Shown here: positions 49,929-59,226 of the stretch, piece after piece
Position numbering within the stretch: position 1 is the first letter of the stretch
How the letters are laid out: each line of letters begins with the position of its first letter
DNA from: Alicyclobacillus fructus
Lineage (GTDB): Bacteria; Bacillota; Bacilli; Alicyclobacillales; Alicyclobacillaceae
DNA: 64,000 bases
NCBI RefSeq assembly: GCF_017329605.1
Contig: NZ_JAFMTY010000003.1
Span: 1-64,000, forward strand
Direction: 5' to 3'
Made by a program: the position numbers and the translations under genes
The notes under the pieces: generated by a model
The model's input: the letters and a program-made list of their open reading frames with translations, nothing else
Database searches by the model: none
Told to the model about the DNA's origin: nothing

Positions 49929-49950
49929 GGGGCCTTCGGGCCCCTTTCTT
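49929..49950 (+). terminator. Terminator after clpC
   Basis: GGGGCC-TTCG-GGCCCC with the stable TTCG tetraloop, then TTTCTTATT. It ends the ctsR operon before radA. Confidence 0.85.
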
Positions 49951-50060
49951 ATTGGGATCGGGTAGATGTCGCACCCTGCCGCCCGTCATGCATCTGGGCA
50001 TGCCCGACAAGAGGCCCATTCCGCGCTTGGACAAATGTCGGTACAAATTTCGCGTCCAGC

Positions 50061-50089
50061 ATGGACGTACGCGAAGAGTTCTGTATCAT
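50061..50089 (+). promoter_or_regulatory. Possible radA promoter
   Basis: ATGGAC and TATCAT with 17-base spacing, 32 bases before radA. The -35 lies within an inverted repeat TTCGCGT/ACGCGAA (50049-50075). Confidence 0.35.
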
Positions 50090-50121
50090 GTTGATGAGGA
50101 CTCGGAAGGCGGCGAGACGGA

Positions 50122-51468
50122 TTGCCGAAGGTGAAAACGCACTACGTGTGCCAGATGTGCGGTCACACGGAGGTCAAGTGGATGGGGCGCTGCCCGGCCT
50201 GTGGCGAGTGGAACACTCTGGTCGAGGAAGAGGTCGCGCCAAGCGGTCGGTTCGCGCCCTCCAAGGGGCGGGTGGTGCCCAAGCCCATTGCCTCCATCCC
50301 AGCGCAGGGGGAGAATCGCCTGAGCACAGGTCTCTCGGAGTGCGACTTCGTGCTTGGAGGCGGGGTGGTGCCGGGATCGCTCGTCCTCATCGGCGGAGAC
50401 CCTGGCATCGGCAAATCCACGCTCTTGCTCCAGGTGTCGCATGCCATTGCGAAGGGCGGGCACCGCGTTCTCTACATCTCCGGTGAGGAGAGCGCGACTC
50501 AGATTCGCCTGCGCGCCGAGCGTCTGGGAACGGTCCACAGCGAACTTTACGTGCTGGCGGAGACGGATCTCGACGCCGCGCTGGAAGCGGCCGTGGATCT
50601 GAAACCTCAGTTCCTGATTGTCGACTCGATCCAGACGGTGTTTCGGCCGGGGCTCGCTTCTGCGCCTGGCAGCGTGGCGCAGGTCCGGGAGTGCACGGGT
50701 CTGCTTCTGCGCGTGGCCAAAGCGGAAGGGATGGCCACGTTCATCGTGGGGCATGTGACGAAAGACGGAGCCATCGCCGGCCCGCGCATGCTCGAACACA
50801 TGGTCGACGCGGTCTTATACTTCGAGGGCGATCGCCATCATATGTATAGAGTGCTGCGCGCCGTCAAAAATCGGTTTGGCTCGACGAACGAGCTGGCCGT
50901 GTTCGAGATGAGAGACGACGGGTTGCGCGAGATCGCCAATCCATCCGAACTGTTTCTCTCCGAGCGGCGCGACATTGCGCCGGGGTCAGCGGTGGTTTGC
51001 GCCATGGAGGGAAGGCGCCCGCTCCTGCTCGAAGTTCAGGCGCTCGTGGCGGCCACGTCCTTCGGCACGCCCCGCCGCATGACCACCGGCGCGGATCTGC
51101 AGCGCATGAACATGTTGCTCGCCGTGCTGGAGCGGCGGCTCGGCCTGCAACTTGGTTCGTGCGATGCCTATGTGAACATCGCGGGCGGCGTGCGGGTGGA
51201 AGAGCCCGCTGCCGATCTCGGCATCGCCTTGGCGCTCGTGGCGAGTCACCGGGATCGCCCGCTCCGTCAGGGCGTGTACATCGGGGAAGTCGGACTCACG
51301 GCCGAGGTGCGCGCGGTCACGCGGCTCAGCGAGCGCATTCGCGAGGCGCGCAAGCTCGGCTTCCATCGTTGCGTCGTGCCGGCGGCGCAACCTGTGCCGG
51401 AGGCCGTGCCGGGGATGGAGATTGTCCAGGTTCGATCGGTGCAGGACGCGATTGATCAAGCCTTTTGA
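50122..51468 (+). CDS. radA: DNA repair protein RadA (Sms)
   Basis: The 448-residue protein has an N-terminal four-cysteine zinc finger (CQMCGHTEVKWMGRCPACG, 10-28), a RecA-like core with Walker A GGDPGIGKST (about 91-100), the RadA-specific KNRFG motif (about 252-256) and a C-terminal Lon-like domain. It is a hexameric helicase-like factor that extends recombination intermediates. TTG 50122 gives the family N-terminus. radA-disA adjacency is conserved in Firmicutes, and RadA limits DisA activity in Bacillus. Confidence 0.95.
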   Translation: MPKVKTHYVCQMCGHTEVKWMGRCPACGEWNTLVEEEVAPSGRFAPSKGRVVPKPIASIPAQGENRLSTGLSECDFVLGGGVVPGSLVLIGGDPGIGKSTLLLQVSHAIAKGGHRVLYISGEESATQIRLRAERLGTVHSELYVLAETDLDAALEAAVDLKPQFLIVDSIQTVFRPGLASAPGSVAQVRECTGLLLRVAKAEGMATFIVGHVTKDGAIAGPRMLEHMVDAVLYFEGDRHHMYRVLRAVKNRFGSTNELAVFEMRDDGLREIANPSELFLSERRDIAPGSAVVCAMEGRRPLLLEVQALVAATSFGTPRRMTTGADLQRMNMLLAVLERRLGLQLGSCDAYVNIAGGVRVEEPAADLGIALALVASHRDRPLRQGVYIGEVGLTAEVRAVTRLSERIREARKLGFHRCVVPAAQPVPEAVPGMEIVQVRSVQDAIDQAF

Positions 51469-51477
51469 GGTGACACT

Positions 51478-52557
51478 GTGAAAGACGACGCCAAGCGGGA
51501 AGCTGCCATCAACAAGATCTTGCGCATGGTTGCGCCGGGAACCGTCCTTCGCGAGGGCATCGAAAACATCCTCCGGGCCAAGACGGGCGGGCTCATCGTC
51601 GTCGGCGCGACGGAGACGGTGCTGTCGATGATGGACGGCGGTTTCGCCATTCAGTGCGATTTGACGCCGTCCCATCTGTACGAACTCGCCAAAATGGACG
51701 GGGCCATCATCATCAGCGAGGACGCGAAAAAGGTCCATTACGCCAATACGACGCTCAACCCGGACCACACCATCCCCACGTCTGAAACAGGCACGCGCCA
51801 CCGGACCGCGGAGCGCGTGGCCCGTCAGAGCGGGCAACTCGTCATTTGCATCTCGCAGCGTCGGAACGTGATCACGCTATACCAAGGCAATTTGAAATAC
51901 GTGCTGCGCGACATCAGCGTGATCTTGGCCAAGGCCAACCAAGCCCTGCAGACGCTCGAGAAGTACAAGACCGTCTTGGAACAGGAGCTCACCGACCTGA
52001 GCGCGCTGGAATTTGAGGAGGCCGTGACGCTGGAAGATGTGACGCGCGTCCTGCAGCGGTTTGAGACGGTGTTGCGGGTCACGAACGAAATCCGGCGCTA
52101 CATCATTGAGCTCGGCAACGAGGGGCGGTTGGTCAGCATGCAGTTGGAGGAACTCGTGTCGGACGTCGACGAGCAGGCGTATCTGCTCATCAAAGATTTC
52201 GTCCACCCCGAGTGCCCGCATACGCCGCATCAGATCATGTCTCAGATCCATAATCTTTCCTCCGAAGAGTTGCTCGACGGCGCGCTTCTGGCCCGCATTC
52301 TCGGGTATCCGCCGAGCGTCAATCAGCTCGAGGAGAGCGTCCCGTCGCGAGGATATCGGATCCTGAACAAGATCAGCCGGTTGCCGCAGCCCGTGATCGA
52401 AAACCTCGTGGAGCATTTCGGGGTACTGTCCAACATTCTCAAAGCATCGATGGCCGATCTCGACAAAGTCGAAGGCGTCGGTCCGGTCCGCGCCCGCATG
52501 ATCCAGAACGGACTCGGACGGATTCAAGAACAGGTGCTGATCGACCGTCAGATTTGA
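51478..52557 (+). CDS. disA: DNA integrity scanning diadenylate cyclase DisA
   Basis: The 359-residue enzyme makes cyclic di-AMP from two ATP. The DAC domain motifs DGA (74-76) and GTRHRTAER (105-113) are intact. A central helical spine (about 145-290) leads to a C-terminal HhH domain ('MADLDKVEGVGPVRARMIQNGL', in two parts) that binds branched DNA. It signals genome integrity before sporulation. GTG 51478 lies 9 bases after radA with a TGAGGTGA site. Confidence 0.96.
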   Translation: MKDDAKREAAINKILRMVAPGTVLREGIENILRAKTGGLIVVGATETVLSMMDGGFAIQCDLTPSHLYELAKMDGAIIISEDAKKVHYANTTLNPDHTIPTSETGTRHRTAERVARQSGQLVICISQRRNVITLYQGNLKYVLRDISVILAKANQALQTLEKYKTVLEQELTDLSALEFEEAVTLEDVTRVLQRFETVLRVTNEIRRYIIELGNEGRLVSMQLEELVSDVDEQAYLLIKDFVHPECPHTPHQIMSQIHNLSSEELLDGALLARILGYPPSVNQLEESVPSRGYRILNKISRLPQPVIENLVEHFGVLSNILKASMADLDKVEGVGPVRARMIQNGLGRIQEQVLIDRQI

Positions 52558-52578
52558 CCCGCCCGGGAGGCGTGAGGT

Positions 52579-53301
52579 TTGTTCATTCGATGGATTCCCA
52601 ACGCGCTGACGGCCCTGAATCTCGTCGCTGGCCTCGCTTCCATCCTGGCGCTGGAGTCAGGGCGCGTCGGTGTCAGTGCGCTCATCGTCGTCTTGGGCAT
52701 GATCATCGACGGACTGGACGGGCGCGTGGCGCGCTGGCTGCGCGTGGAGAGCGAGTTCGGGCGCATTCTGGACTCCTTGTCGGACCTTGTGACGTTCGGC
52801 GTCGCGCCCGCGATGATCATGTACCACGTGGAACTGAGGCATCTTGGCATCCTGGGCGATCTCGTCGCCATTCTGTTTCCGCTCTGCGGCGCGCTTCGTC
52901 TGGCGCGGTTTCACACGCAGCGCGGTCCCGCCGACACCTTCATTGGCCTGCCTATTACGGCGGCGGGGGGCGTCGAAGCGACGCTCGCCCTCACCAAATC
53001 GGCGTTCGAGCCGGCCGCCTTCGTCCTGTCCGCGGCCACCGTGCTCGTGTCTCTGCTGATGGTGAGTTCGGTTCCGTATCCCAACTTCAAGCGCCTGTCG
53101 TATCCGCGCTCCATGCTGATTTTGGTTCCGTTGCTCGCCATGCTCATCGCGTGCCTGTTGCGCTTTCAGATTGTCGGCACGGACGTGCTCATCTTTGCCG
53201 TCCTGGGACTCTACGCGGCCTACGGCGTGGCGCACGCCATTCGATCTGCCATCCTTGGCCGAAAGCACGGAGGCGACGTGGCGCACGGGACCAAGAAGTA
53301 G
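52579..53301 (+). CDS. pssA: CDP-diacylglycerol-serine O-phosphatidyltransferase (PssA-like)
   Basis: The 240-residue membrane enzyme has the CDP-alcohol transferase motif as DGLDGRVARWLRVESEFGR...LDSLSD (about 44-68) and six or more helices. Length and the SLSDLVTFGVAPA segment fit phosphatidylserine synthase, which starts phosphatidylethanolamine synthesis. TTG 52579 has GGGAGG at 8 bases. It stands between disA and yacL, where Bacillus has no gene. It is the second CDP-alcohol transferase in this window. Confidence 0.85.
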   Translation: MFIRWIPNALTALNLVAGLASILALESGRVGVSALIVVLGMIIDGLDGRVARWLRVESEFGRILDSLSDLVTFGVAPAMIMYHVELRHLGILGDLVAILFPLCGALRLARFHTQRGPADTFIGLPITAAGGVEATLALTKSAFEPAAFVLSAATVLVSLLMVSSVPYPNFKRLSYPRSMLILVPLLAMLIACLLRFQIVGTDVLIFAVLGLYAAYGVAHAIRSAILGRKHGGDVAHGTKK

Positions 53302-53307
53302 CGCCGT

Positions 53308-53323
53308 GCTGGGCGTACCCAGC
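53308..53323 (+). other. GCTGGG-CGTA-CCCAGC hairpin after pssA
   Basis: A perfect 6-bp stem with a 4-base loop, 6 bases after the pssA stop and without a uridine tract. A weak terminator or an RNA end-stabiliser. Confidence 0.4.
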
Positions 53324-53335
53324 CGCTGGAATCCC

Positions 53336-53364
53336 TTTACGCGCTCTTTGAAACGTGTTACACT
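53336..53364 (+). promoter_or_regulatory. SigA-type promoter of yacL
   Basis: TTTACG and TACACT with 17-base spacing, about 130 bases upstream of the yacL start. Confidence 0.55.
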
Positions 53365-53495
53365 GAACACAGCTCTCCAATTTTTTGCAAAAGCGTTCAA
53401 CTCGCTGCGTCCGCGCAAAATTCCAGGTCTTTTGGATGTTCGTCGATTAAGATGGAATGGAGGACGTGCATACTAGGCACAGGAGGTGACGTCGG

Positions 53496-54590
53496 ATGAT
53501 GAAGAAAGTCGTGCACCTGTTCTTCGTGGTCGTCGGTGTATTGTTAGGTTATCAGCTTTGTCCGGACTTATTCCTCGATGTGTTTCATCTTCATCGCTCG
53601 TTCGTGACGACCAATTGGTTCGGTGCCGCCGTGGGCGGCGCGCTGTTTTTGGTGGCGACGGTCTCGCTTGCGGGCTACGTGTCCGCCCTGCTTCGATGGC
53701 TTGAGGAGCGGCTGAAGAGCGCGCCTCTTGCCGACATCGTGGGCGGCACCGTGGGCATGGTCATTGGGCTTTTGGTCGCATATTTGTTCTCGCCCGAAAT
53801 TCGCGCAATTCCACTGGTCGGCGTCGCGGTGGAGTTTTTTGTGGCGGTCTTTTTCGCGTACCTCGGCCTGCGCATCGGGTTCACCAAACGCGAGGAGTTG
53901 TGGAACCTGTTGGCGGGCCGTCTCTCGCGCGATCGCGATCGGGCTGAGGGCGGCAAGGACAAAAAGCAGGCCCTCAGGCCTGGCGATGCGAAGTTGCTGG
54001 ACACGTCGGTCATCATCGACGGGCGCATCGCGGATCTCGTCGAGACCGGATTTCTGGACGGCACGCTCGTGATCCCGTCGTTTGTCCTGGCCGAGCTTCA
54101 GCACATCGCCGACTCGTCCGACGCGCTGAAGCGAAATCGCGGGCGCCGTGGGCTGGACATCCTGAACCGCATTCAGAAGGAGTCGAAGGTCCAGGTTCAA
54201 ATCGTCGAGACCGATTTCGACGACATTCAGGAGGTCGACGCAAAACTCGTCCGGCTCGCGAAACAGATGCGCGGCAAGGTCGTCACCAATGACTTCAACC
54301 TGAACAAGATCTGCGAGCTGCAGGGCGTGCCCGTGCTCAACATCAACGATTTGGCCAACGCACTCAAGCCGGTCGTCCTGCCGGGCGAGGAACTTCAGGT
54401 CCACGTCATCAAGGACGGCAAGGAACACAACCAAGGCGTTGCCTATCTCGACGACGGCACGATGATCGTCATCGAGGGCGGCCGCGAATACATCGGCGGC
54501 AAGATCACGGTCCTTGTGACGAGCGTGTTGCAGACGTCCGCAGGGCGGATGATTTTTGCAAAACCGAAGCTGTTGGAAAAGGCTCTCTGA
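53496..54590 (+). CDS. yacL: PIN/TRAM-domain membrane protein (YacL)
   Basis: The 364-residue protein has four N-terminal membrane helices (about 5-125), a PIN ribonuclease-like domain starting LLDTSVIIDGRIADL (about 167-181) with the acidic site completed by TNDFNLN (about 265-271), and a C-terminal TRAM domain (about 300-355). The PIN acidic residues are conserved, so RNA cleavage is plausible, but the substrate is unknown. AGGAGGTGA precedes ATG 53496. Order disA-(pssA)-yacL-ispD is as in Bacillus apart from the insertion. Confidence 0.93.
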   Translation: MMKKVVHLFFVVVGVLLGYQLCPDLFLDVFHLHRSFVTTNWFGAAVGGALFLVATVSLAGYVSALLRWLEERLKSAPLADIVGGTVGMVIGLLVAYLFSPEIRAIPLVGVAVEFFVAVFFAYLGLRIGFTKREELWNLLAGRLSRDRDRAEGGKDKKQALRPGDAKLLDTSVIIDGRIADLVETGFLDGTLVIPSFVLAELQHIADSSDALKRNRGRRGLDILNRIQKESKVQVQIVETDFDDIQEVDAKLVRLAKQMRGKVVTNDFNLNKICELQGVPVLNINDLANALKPVVLPGEELQVHVIKDGKEHNQGVAYLDDGTMIVIEGGREYIGGKITVLVTSVLQTSAGRMIFAKPKLLEKAL

Positions 54591-54640
54591 CGCGCGGGCG
54601 CGTTGGTTCGCGCGCCGGGTCAGGAGAGAAGTCGGGAGGC

Positions 54641-54668
54641 GAGGGCGCCGCGGGCGTCCTCGGCTTTT
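54641..54668 (+). terminator. Hairpin between yacL and ispD
   Basis: A 9-bp stem (54641-54649 with 54653-54661) and tail GGCTTTTCC. It may partly separate yacL from the isoprenoid genes. Confidence 0.5.
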
Positions 54669-54702
54669 CCATGCTCTCGGGAGTGGGGGAAGGGGAACGC
54701 GG

Positions 54703-55431
54703 ATGTGGGTGGCCATCGTGGTGGCGGCCGGTGAAGGCCGCCGCATGGGTTTCAAGAAGCAGTTTCTCGATCTCGCCGGACGGCCCATGTGGCTTCGCTC
54801 GGCCGAAGCCATGCTGGCGGGCGGTGCGGACGAGATCGTGGTGGTTGCGTCTTCGGGCGATGTGAGCCGGATGCGGGACGAAGCGCGGGCTGCCGGGCGC
54901 GACATCCGCTTTGCAGAGGGCGGAGAGACGCGCCACGCGTCGGTGGTGTCGGGCGTGAAGCTGGCGCTCGACCTCGTGGCGCATCGGGCCCACGATTTGC
55001 GGCGATCCGCTTTTGCCATTCACGACGCGGCTCGCCCGTTTGTGTCGGCGGAAGACGTGCGGCGCGTGTTCGAAGCCGCGCTCGAGGCGGGCGGCGCGGT
55101 GCTCGGATCGCCCTGCCGCGACACGGTGAAGCGCGTGGAGGGCGGTTGGGTGCGAGAGACGGTTCCGAGGGACAAGCTGTTCCTCGCGGAGACGCCCCAG
55201 GCCATCCGTGCGGACCTCGCTCGGACGGTCTACCTGGAGCGTCGCTATGCCGCGGAGGAGGCGCCGACGGACGACAGCGGGGCGATGGAGGCGGCGGGCA
55301 TTCGGGTGATGGCCGTGGCATCGACGGCCTACAACGGCAAGATTACGACGCCCGCGGATCTCGACTACGCCCGCTGGTTGGCGGGCGAACGCTGGGGGAG
55401 GCCTGAACATGCGGATCGGACTCGGGTATGA
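54703..55431 (+). CDS. ispD: 2-C-methyl-D-erythritol 4-phosphate cytidylyltransferase
   Basis: The 242-residue MEP-pathway enzyme joins CTP to methylerythritol phosphate. Family motifs are AAGEGRRMGFKKQFLDLAGRP (1-25 region, the CTP loop), 'FAIHDAARPFV', 'KRVEGGWVRETVPR' and TPADLDYARWL. AGGGGA precedes ATG 54703. The 3' end overlaps ispF by 23 bases, coupling two steps of the same pathway. Confidence 0.95.
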   Translation: MWVAIVVAAGEGRRMGFKKQFLDLAGRPMWLRSAEAMLAGGADEIVVVASSGDVSRMRDEARAAGRDIRFAEGGETRHASVVSGVKLALDLVAHRAHDLRRSAFAIHDAARPFVSAEDVRRVFEAALEAGGAVLGSPCRDTVKRVEGGWVRETVPRDKLFLAETPQAIRADLARTVYLERRYAAEEAPTDDSGAMEAAGIRVMAVASTAYNGKITTPADLDYARWLAGERWGRPEHADRTRV

Positions 55432-55903
55432 CGTGCATCGGATTGCGGAGGGGAGAAGGCTCGTCCTGGGCGGCGTGACGCTCGACGCGCCGTTTGGGCT
55501 CCTCGGCCACTCGGACGCGGACGTGATCGCACACGCCATCATGGATGCCCTGCTCGGCAGCCTCGGGCTCGGCGACATCGGCCAACACTTCCCACCGGAC
55601 GATCCGCGGTTCGAAGGGGCGGACAGCCTGGCGCTGATGCGCGAGGTGGTCGCGATGATCCGGCGCGAGGGGTACCGGGTGGGCAACGTGGACGTGATGG
55701 TCATCGCGGAACGGCCCAAGCTGTTGCCGCACGTGCCGGCGATGAGGGCGCGCCTCGCCGAGGCCCTCGGAGTCGGCGAGCGGGACGTGTCCATCAAAGC
55801 GACGACCAATGAGAAGATGGGCTTCATCGGGCGGGGCGAGGGCATTGCTGCGCAGGCGGTGGCTCTCGTGGTTCCCCTCGCGGAAAGGGGGGCCATGGCA
55901 TGA
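55409..55903 (+). CDS. ispF: 2-C-methyl-D-erythritol 2,4-cyclodiphosphate synthase
   Basis: The 164-residue trimeric enzyme cyclises CDP-methylerythritol phosphate. Zinc ligands Asp8, His10 and His42 are present (GYDVHR, 'HSDADVIAHAIMDALLG'), and the C-terminal TTNEKMGFIGRGEGIAA is typical. It is embedded between ispD and gltX, overlapping both. Confidence 0.96.
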   Translation: MRIGLGYDVHRIAEGRRLVLGGVTLDAPFGLLGHSDADVIAHAIMDALLGSLGLGDIGQHFPPDDPRFEGADSLALMREVVAMIRREGYRVGNVDVMVIAERPKLLPHVPAMRARLAEALGVGERDVSIKATTNEKMGFIGRGEGIAAQAVALVVPLAERGAMA

Positions 55904-57381
55904 CGGTGCGGGTGCGGTTCGCGCCGAGTCCGACGGGCCATCTCCACATCGGCGGCGTGCGCACGGCTCTGTTCAACTTCCTGTACGCGCGGCACACCGG
56001 GGGCAAGTTCATCCTGCGGCTGGAGGATACGGACGCGGATCGCAATGTCCCTGGCGCGGAACAGGCGTTTGTCGACGCCTTTCATTGGCTCGGCCTGACG
56101 TGGGACGAGGGATTTGACATCGGTGGGCCGTACGGGCCCTACCGCTGCAGCGAGCGCGTGGCCATCTACCGGAGCCATGCCGACCAACTGCTCGCGGCAG
56201 GCAGGGCGTACGCGTGCTTCTGCCCTCAAAGCGATGCGAAAGAGACGCCGTCCGAAGAGGAGGGCGGGGAAGGGCCGGCGGGCGCGATGGGCTGCAGCGG
56301 CGGTTGCGCGTCGCTCGCCGCGGACGAGGCGTTGCGGCGCATCCGGGCTGGCGAGCCGCATGCCATCCGGTTTCGCGCGCCATCCGGCCCGCCCATCGTG
56401 GTCCGGGATATCATCCGGGGCGAGATCGCCTTCGAGCGCGACGACCTGCGAGACTTCGTGATCATCAAGCGGGACGGCATGCCGACGTACAACTTTCAGG
56501 TGGCCATCGACGACCACCTGATGGCCATCACGCACGTGATCCGCGGCGAAGAGCACCTGTCCAACACGCCGCGGCAATTGCTCGTGTACGAAGCGTTCGG
56601 TTGGCAGCCGCCGCAATTCGCCCACTTGCCCATCGTGCTCGATGAGTCGCGCAAGAAGCTGTCGAAGCGCGATCCGAACGTCCTGCCGGTGTCGGCCTAT
56701 CGCGAGCGGGGCTACGTGCCGCAGGCCATTGTCAACTTTTTGGCGCTCCTCGGCTGGTCTCCCGGAGGCGAAGAGGAGATCTTCAGCCTCGAAGCGTTGT
56801 GCGAGCGGTTCGATCTCGACCGCGTCGGGCGCGCCGGCGCCGTGTTCGATCTCGCCAAGTTTCAGTGGATGGCGAACCAGTACTTCAAGGCGCTTGCGCC
56901 GCACGAGGCGGTTCGGCTCATCCGCGAGCAGGCCGGCGTGCTCGGCTACCGGCTTCCTCCCTACGCGGACGACAGTTGGCTCGAACGGGCCGTGAGCCTG
57001 GTTCAGGACGGCCTGACCTGTGCGCGCGATTTCTTCAGCGCCGCGTCGGTGTGGCTTGAGCCCGAAGTGGCGTACGATGAAGAAGCGCGCGCCTTGCTCG
57101 AGACCGAGGGAGCGCACCGCGTGATTGAGGCGTATCTCTCCGCTTGTGAACAGGATCCCGTCTGGGACGAAGCGGCCAATCGCGCGCGCACGCAGGCAGT
57201 GGGACGCGCCCTCGGCGTCAAGGGGAAGGATCTGTTCATGCCCATCCGCGCGGCCTTGACCGGTCAATTGCACGGGCCGGATTTGCAGAAATCGATGGCG
57301 CTTCTGCCAAGGGAGATCGCGATGGAACGCATGCGGCGCGCGCTCGCGCTTTCGGAGGCGCGCGACCATCAGGGGAGGTGA
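55900..57381 (+). CDS. gltX: Glutamyl-tRNA synthetase
   Basis: The 493-residue class I synthetase has the HIGH-type motif SPTGHLHIGGVRTALFN (9-25) and the KMSKS-type loop KKLSKRD (about 249-255). As in most Firmicutes it is probably non-discriminating and also charges tRNA-Gln. It overlaps ispF (ATGA). cysE, which in Bacillus lies between gltX and cysS, is missing here. Confidence 0.97.
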   Translation: MTVRVRFAPSPTGHLHIGGVRTALFNFLYARHTGGKFILRLEDTDADRNVPGAEQAFVDAFHWLGLTWDEGFDIGGPYGPYRCSERVAIYRSHADQLLAAGRAYACFCPQSDAKETPSEEEGGEGPAGAMGCSGGCASLAADEALRRIRAGEPHAIRFRAPSGPPIVVRDIIRGEIAFERDDLRDFVIIKRDGMPTYNFQVAIDDHLMAITHVIRGEEHLSNTPRQLLVYEAFGWQPPQFAHLPIVLDESRKKLSKRDPNVLPVSAYRERGYVPQAIVNFLALLGWSPGGEEEIFSLEALCERFDLDRVGRAGAVFDLAKFQWMANQYFKALAPHEAVRLIREQAGVLGYRLPPYADDSWLERAVSLVQDGLTCARDFFSAASVWLEPEVAYDEEARALLETEGAHRVIEAYLSACEQDPVWDEAANRARTQAVGRALGVKGKDLFMPIRAALTGQLHGPDLQKSMALLPREIAMERMRRALALSEARDHQGR

Positions 57382-57388
57382 GGATCGC

Positions 57389-58813
57389 GTGGCGATTGTG
57401 CTGTACAACAGTCTGACGGGCAAAAAAGAACCGCTTCAGACGCTCGAACCCGGCAAGGTGCGTTTTTACGCGTGCGGCCCGACGGTCTATCACTTCTTCC
57501 ATCTCGGGAACGCCCGCATGTTCGTGGTGTTTGACACCATTCGCCGCTATCTCGAGTACCGAGGTTACGAGGTGCGTTTCGTCCAGAACTTTACCGACGT
57601 CGACGATCGCATCATCCAGCGGGCGCAGGAGATGGGCGTGAGCCCCCGCGAGCTCGCCGAGGAGAACATTCGCCATTACTTCGAGGACGCGGGCAAGCTG
57701 TTCATCCGGCCCGCGACGGTGCATCCGAGGGTCACGGAGTGCATCGACGAGATCATCCGCTTCATCCAGCGCCTGATCGATCGCGGCCACGCCTACGAGC
57801 GCAACGGCAGCGTCTATTTCGACACGTCGTCCTTCCCGGAGTACGGCAAGCTGTCTCATCAGTCGCCGGAGGACATGCGCGCGGGTTACCGGATTGAGGT
57901 CCAGGACGAAAAGGACGATCCGACGGACTTTGCCCTGTGGAAGGCGGCGAAGCCCGGCGAGGAGTGGTGGCCGAGCCCGTGGGGGCCAGGGCGCCCGGGA
58001 TGGCACATCGAGTGCTCCGTGATGAACTACCTGTACCTCGGCGAACAGATCGACATCCACGCGGGCGGGCGCGATCTCATCTTTCCGCATCACGAAAACG
58101 AGATCGCCCAGAGCGAGGCCCACTCGGGCAAGACGTTCGCCCGGTACTGGCTGCACAACGGCACGTTGAACATCAACGGCGAGAAGATGTCGAAGTCGAC
58201 CGGCAACTTCATCATGGCCCGCGATCTGCTCGAACGGCGGGATCCGCGCGCGGTGCGGTTCTTCCTCCTGTCCGCGCACTACCGGAATCCGCTCAACTAC
58301 ACCGAGGAAGCCCTCGATCAGGCGGAGCAGGCGCTCTCGCGCATCGACCGCTTGATCCGGGACCTGGAGCACCGGGCGGCGGCCCTGGAGGCCATGCGAG
58401 GAGCGCTCGATCGCGCCGATGAGAACCCGTCTGAGCGCGGGCGCGCGGACGGGGATCAGATCCGCAACGCCTTCATCGAGGCGATGGACGACGACTTCAA
58501 CACCGCCGACGGCATGGCGGCCATCTTCGACGGCGTGCGCCAGGTCAACAGCCGCCTGGAGGAAGGCGGCGCGACGCTCGGGGATCTCCGGCTCTACCGC
58601 GATGTGTTCGTCGAGCTGCTCGGCGTGCTTGGCATTCCCAAGAAGGAAGAGGAGCGCCTCGAGGACGAGATCGAGCGGCTCATCCAAGAGCGCGCGGAGG
58701 CTCGGAAGCGGCGCGATTTTGCCCGCGCGGACGAGATCCGCGACGAGCTTCGGCACCGCGGCATTGTGCTCGAGGACACGCCGTACGGCACGCGCTGGAG
58801 CTACGAATCATGA
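57389..58813 (+). CDS. cysS: Cysteinyl-tRNA synthetase
   Basis: The 474-residue class I synthetase has YACGPTVYHFFHLGNAR (HIGH motif with zinc cysteine), the second zinc cluster 'WHIECSVM', and KMSKSTGN (about 266-273). GGGGAGGTG precedes GTG 57389, only 7 bases after gltX. The stop overlaps mrnC. Confidence 0.97.
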   Translation: MAIVLYNSLTGKKEPLQTLEPGKVRFYACGPTVYHFFHLGNARMFVVFDTIRRYLEYRGYEVRFVQNFTDVDDRIIQRAQEMGVSPRELAEENIRHYFEDAGKLFIRPATVHPRVTECIDEIIRFIQRLIDRGHAYERNGSVYFDTSSFPEYGKLSHQSPEDMRAGYRIEVQDEKDDPTDFALWKAAKPGEEWWPSPWGPGRPGWHIECSVMNYLYLGEQIDIHAGGRDLIFPHHENEIAQSEAHSGKTFARYWLHNGTLNINGEKMSKSTGNFIMARDLLERRDPRAVRFFLLSAHYRNPLNYTEEALDQAEQALSRIDRLIRDLEHRAAALEAMRGALDRADENPSERGRADGDQIRNAFIEAMDDDFNTADGMAAIFDGVRQVNSRLEEGGATLGDLRLYRDVFVELLGVLGIPKKEEERLEDEIERLIQERAEARKRRDFARADEIRDELRHRGIVLEDTPYGTRWSYES

Positions 58814-59223
58814 AGGTGAACTGGCGCGTCGACGAGGTCTCCCCGCTCGCGCTCGCCTTTCTGGGCGATGCGGTGTGGGAGATCTATGCGCGCAACCACT
58901 GCCTGAACCTTGGCATTCACCGCCCGCACGATCTGCAGCGGCGGGCCACGCGGTACGTATCCGCCGTCGCCCAGGCCGACGCGCTGCGCCTGCTTGAGCC
59001 CGTCCTGACCGAGGCGGAGCGGGACGTGATCCGGCGGGGGCGCAATCAGAAGACGTCGCACACGCGCCGAAACGTGGATGTGGTCGTGTACCGGCTCGCG
59101 ACCGGCTTTGAGGCGCTGATTGGCTATTTGTACGCGACGGGCGAGCGCGAGCGGCTCGACGAACTCGCGGCCCACGCGCTGGCGGCGCTCGACGCACAAT
59201 ACGAATCGACAAGGGAGCCGTGA
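58810..59223 (+). CDS. mrnC: Mini-ribonuclease III
   Basis: The 137-residue protein is an RNase III catalytic domain without the double-stranded RNA-binding domain. The signature 'LALAFLGDAVWEIYARNH' includes catalytic Asp20, and 'TGFEALIGYLYATGERERLDEL' carries the second acidic cluster. It matures 23S rRNA ends in Bacillus. It overlaps cysS by four bases. Confidence 0.94.
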   Translation: MKVNWRVDEVSPLALAFLGDAVWEIYARNHCLNLGIHRPHDLQRRATRYVSAVAQADALRLLEPVLTEAERDVIRRGRNQKTSHTRRNVDVVVYRLATGFEALIGYLYATGERERLDELAAHALAALDAQYESTREP

Positions 59224-59226
59224 GAC

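Noticed and set aside
55800-57389. T-box leaders before gltX or cysS
   Set aside because: gltX overlaps ispF and cysS starts 7 bases after gltX, so there is no room for a T-box.
54505-57423. A 972-codon open frame antisense to ispD, ispF and gltX
   Set aside because: Composition is dominated by Arg and Pro and it lies opposite well-conserved genes; no evidence of translation signals.
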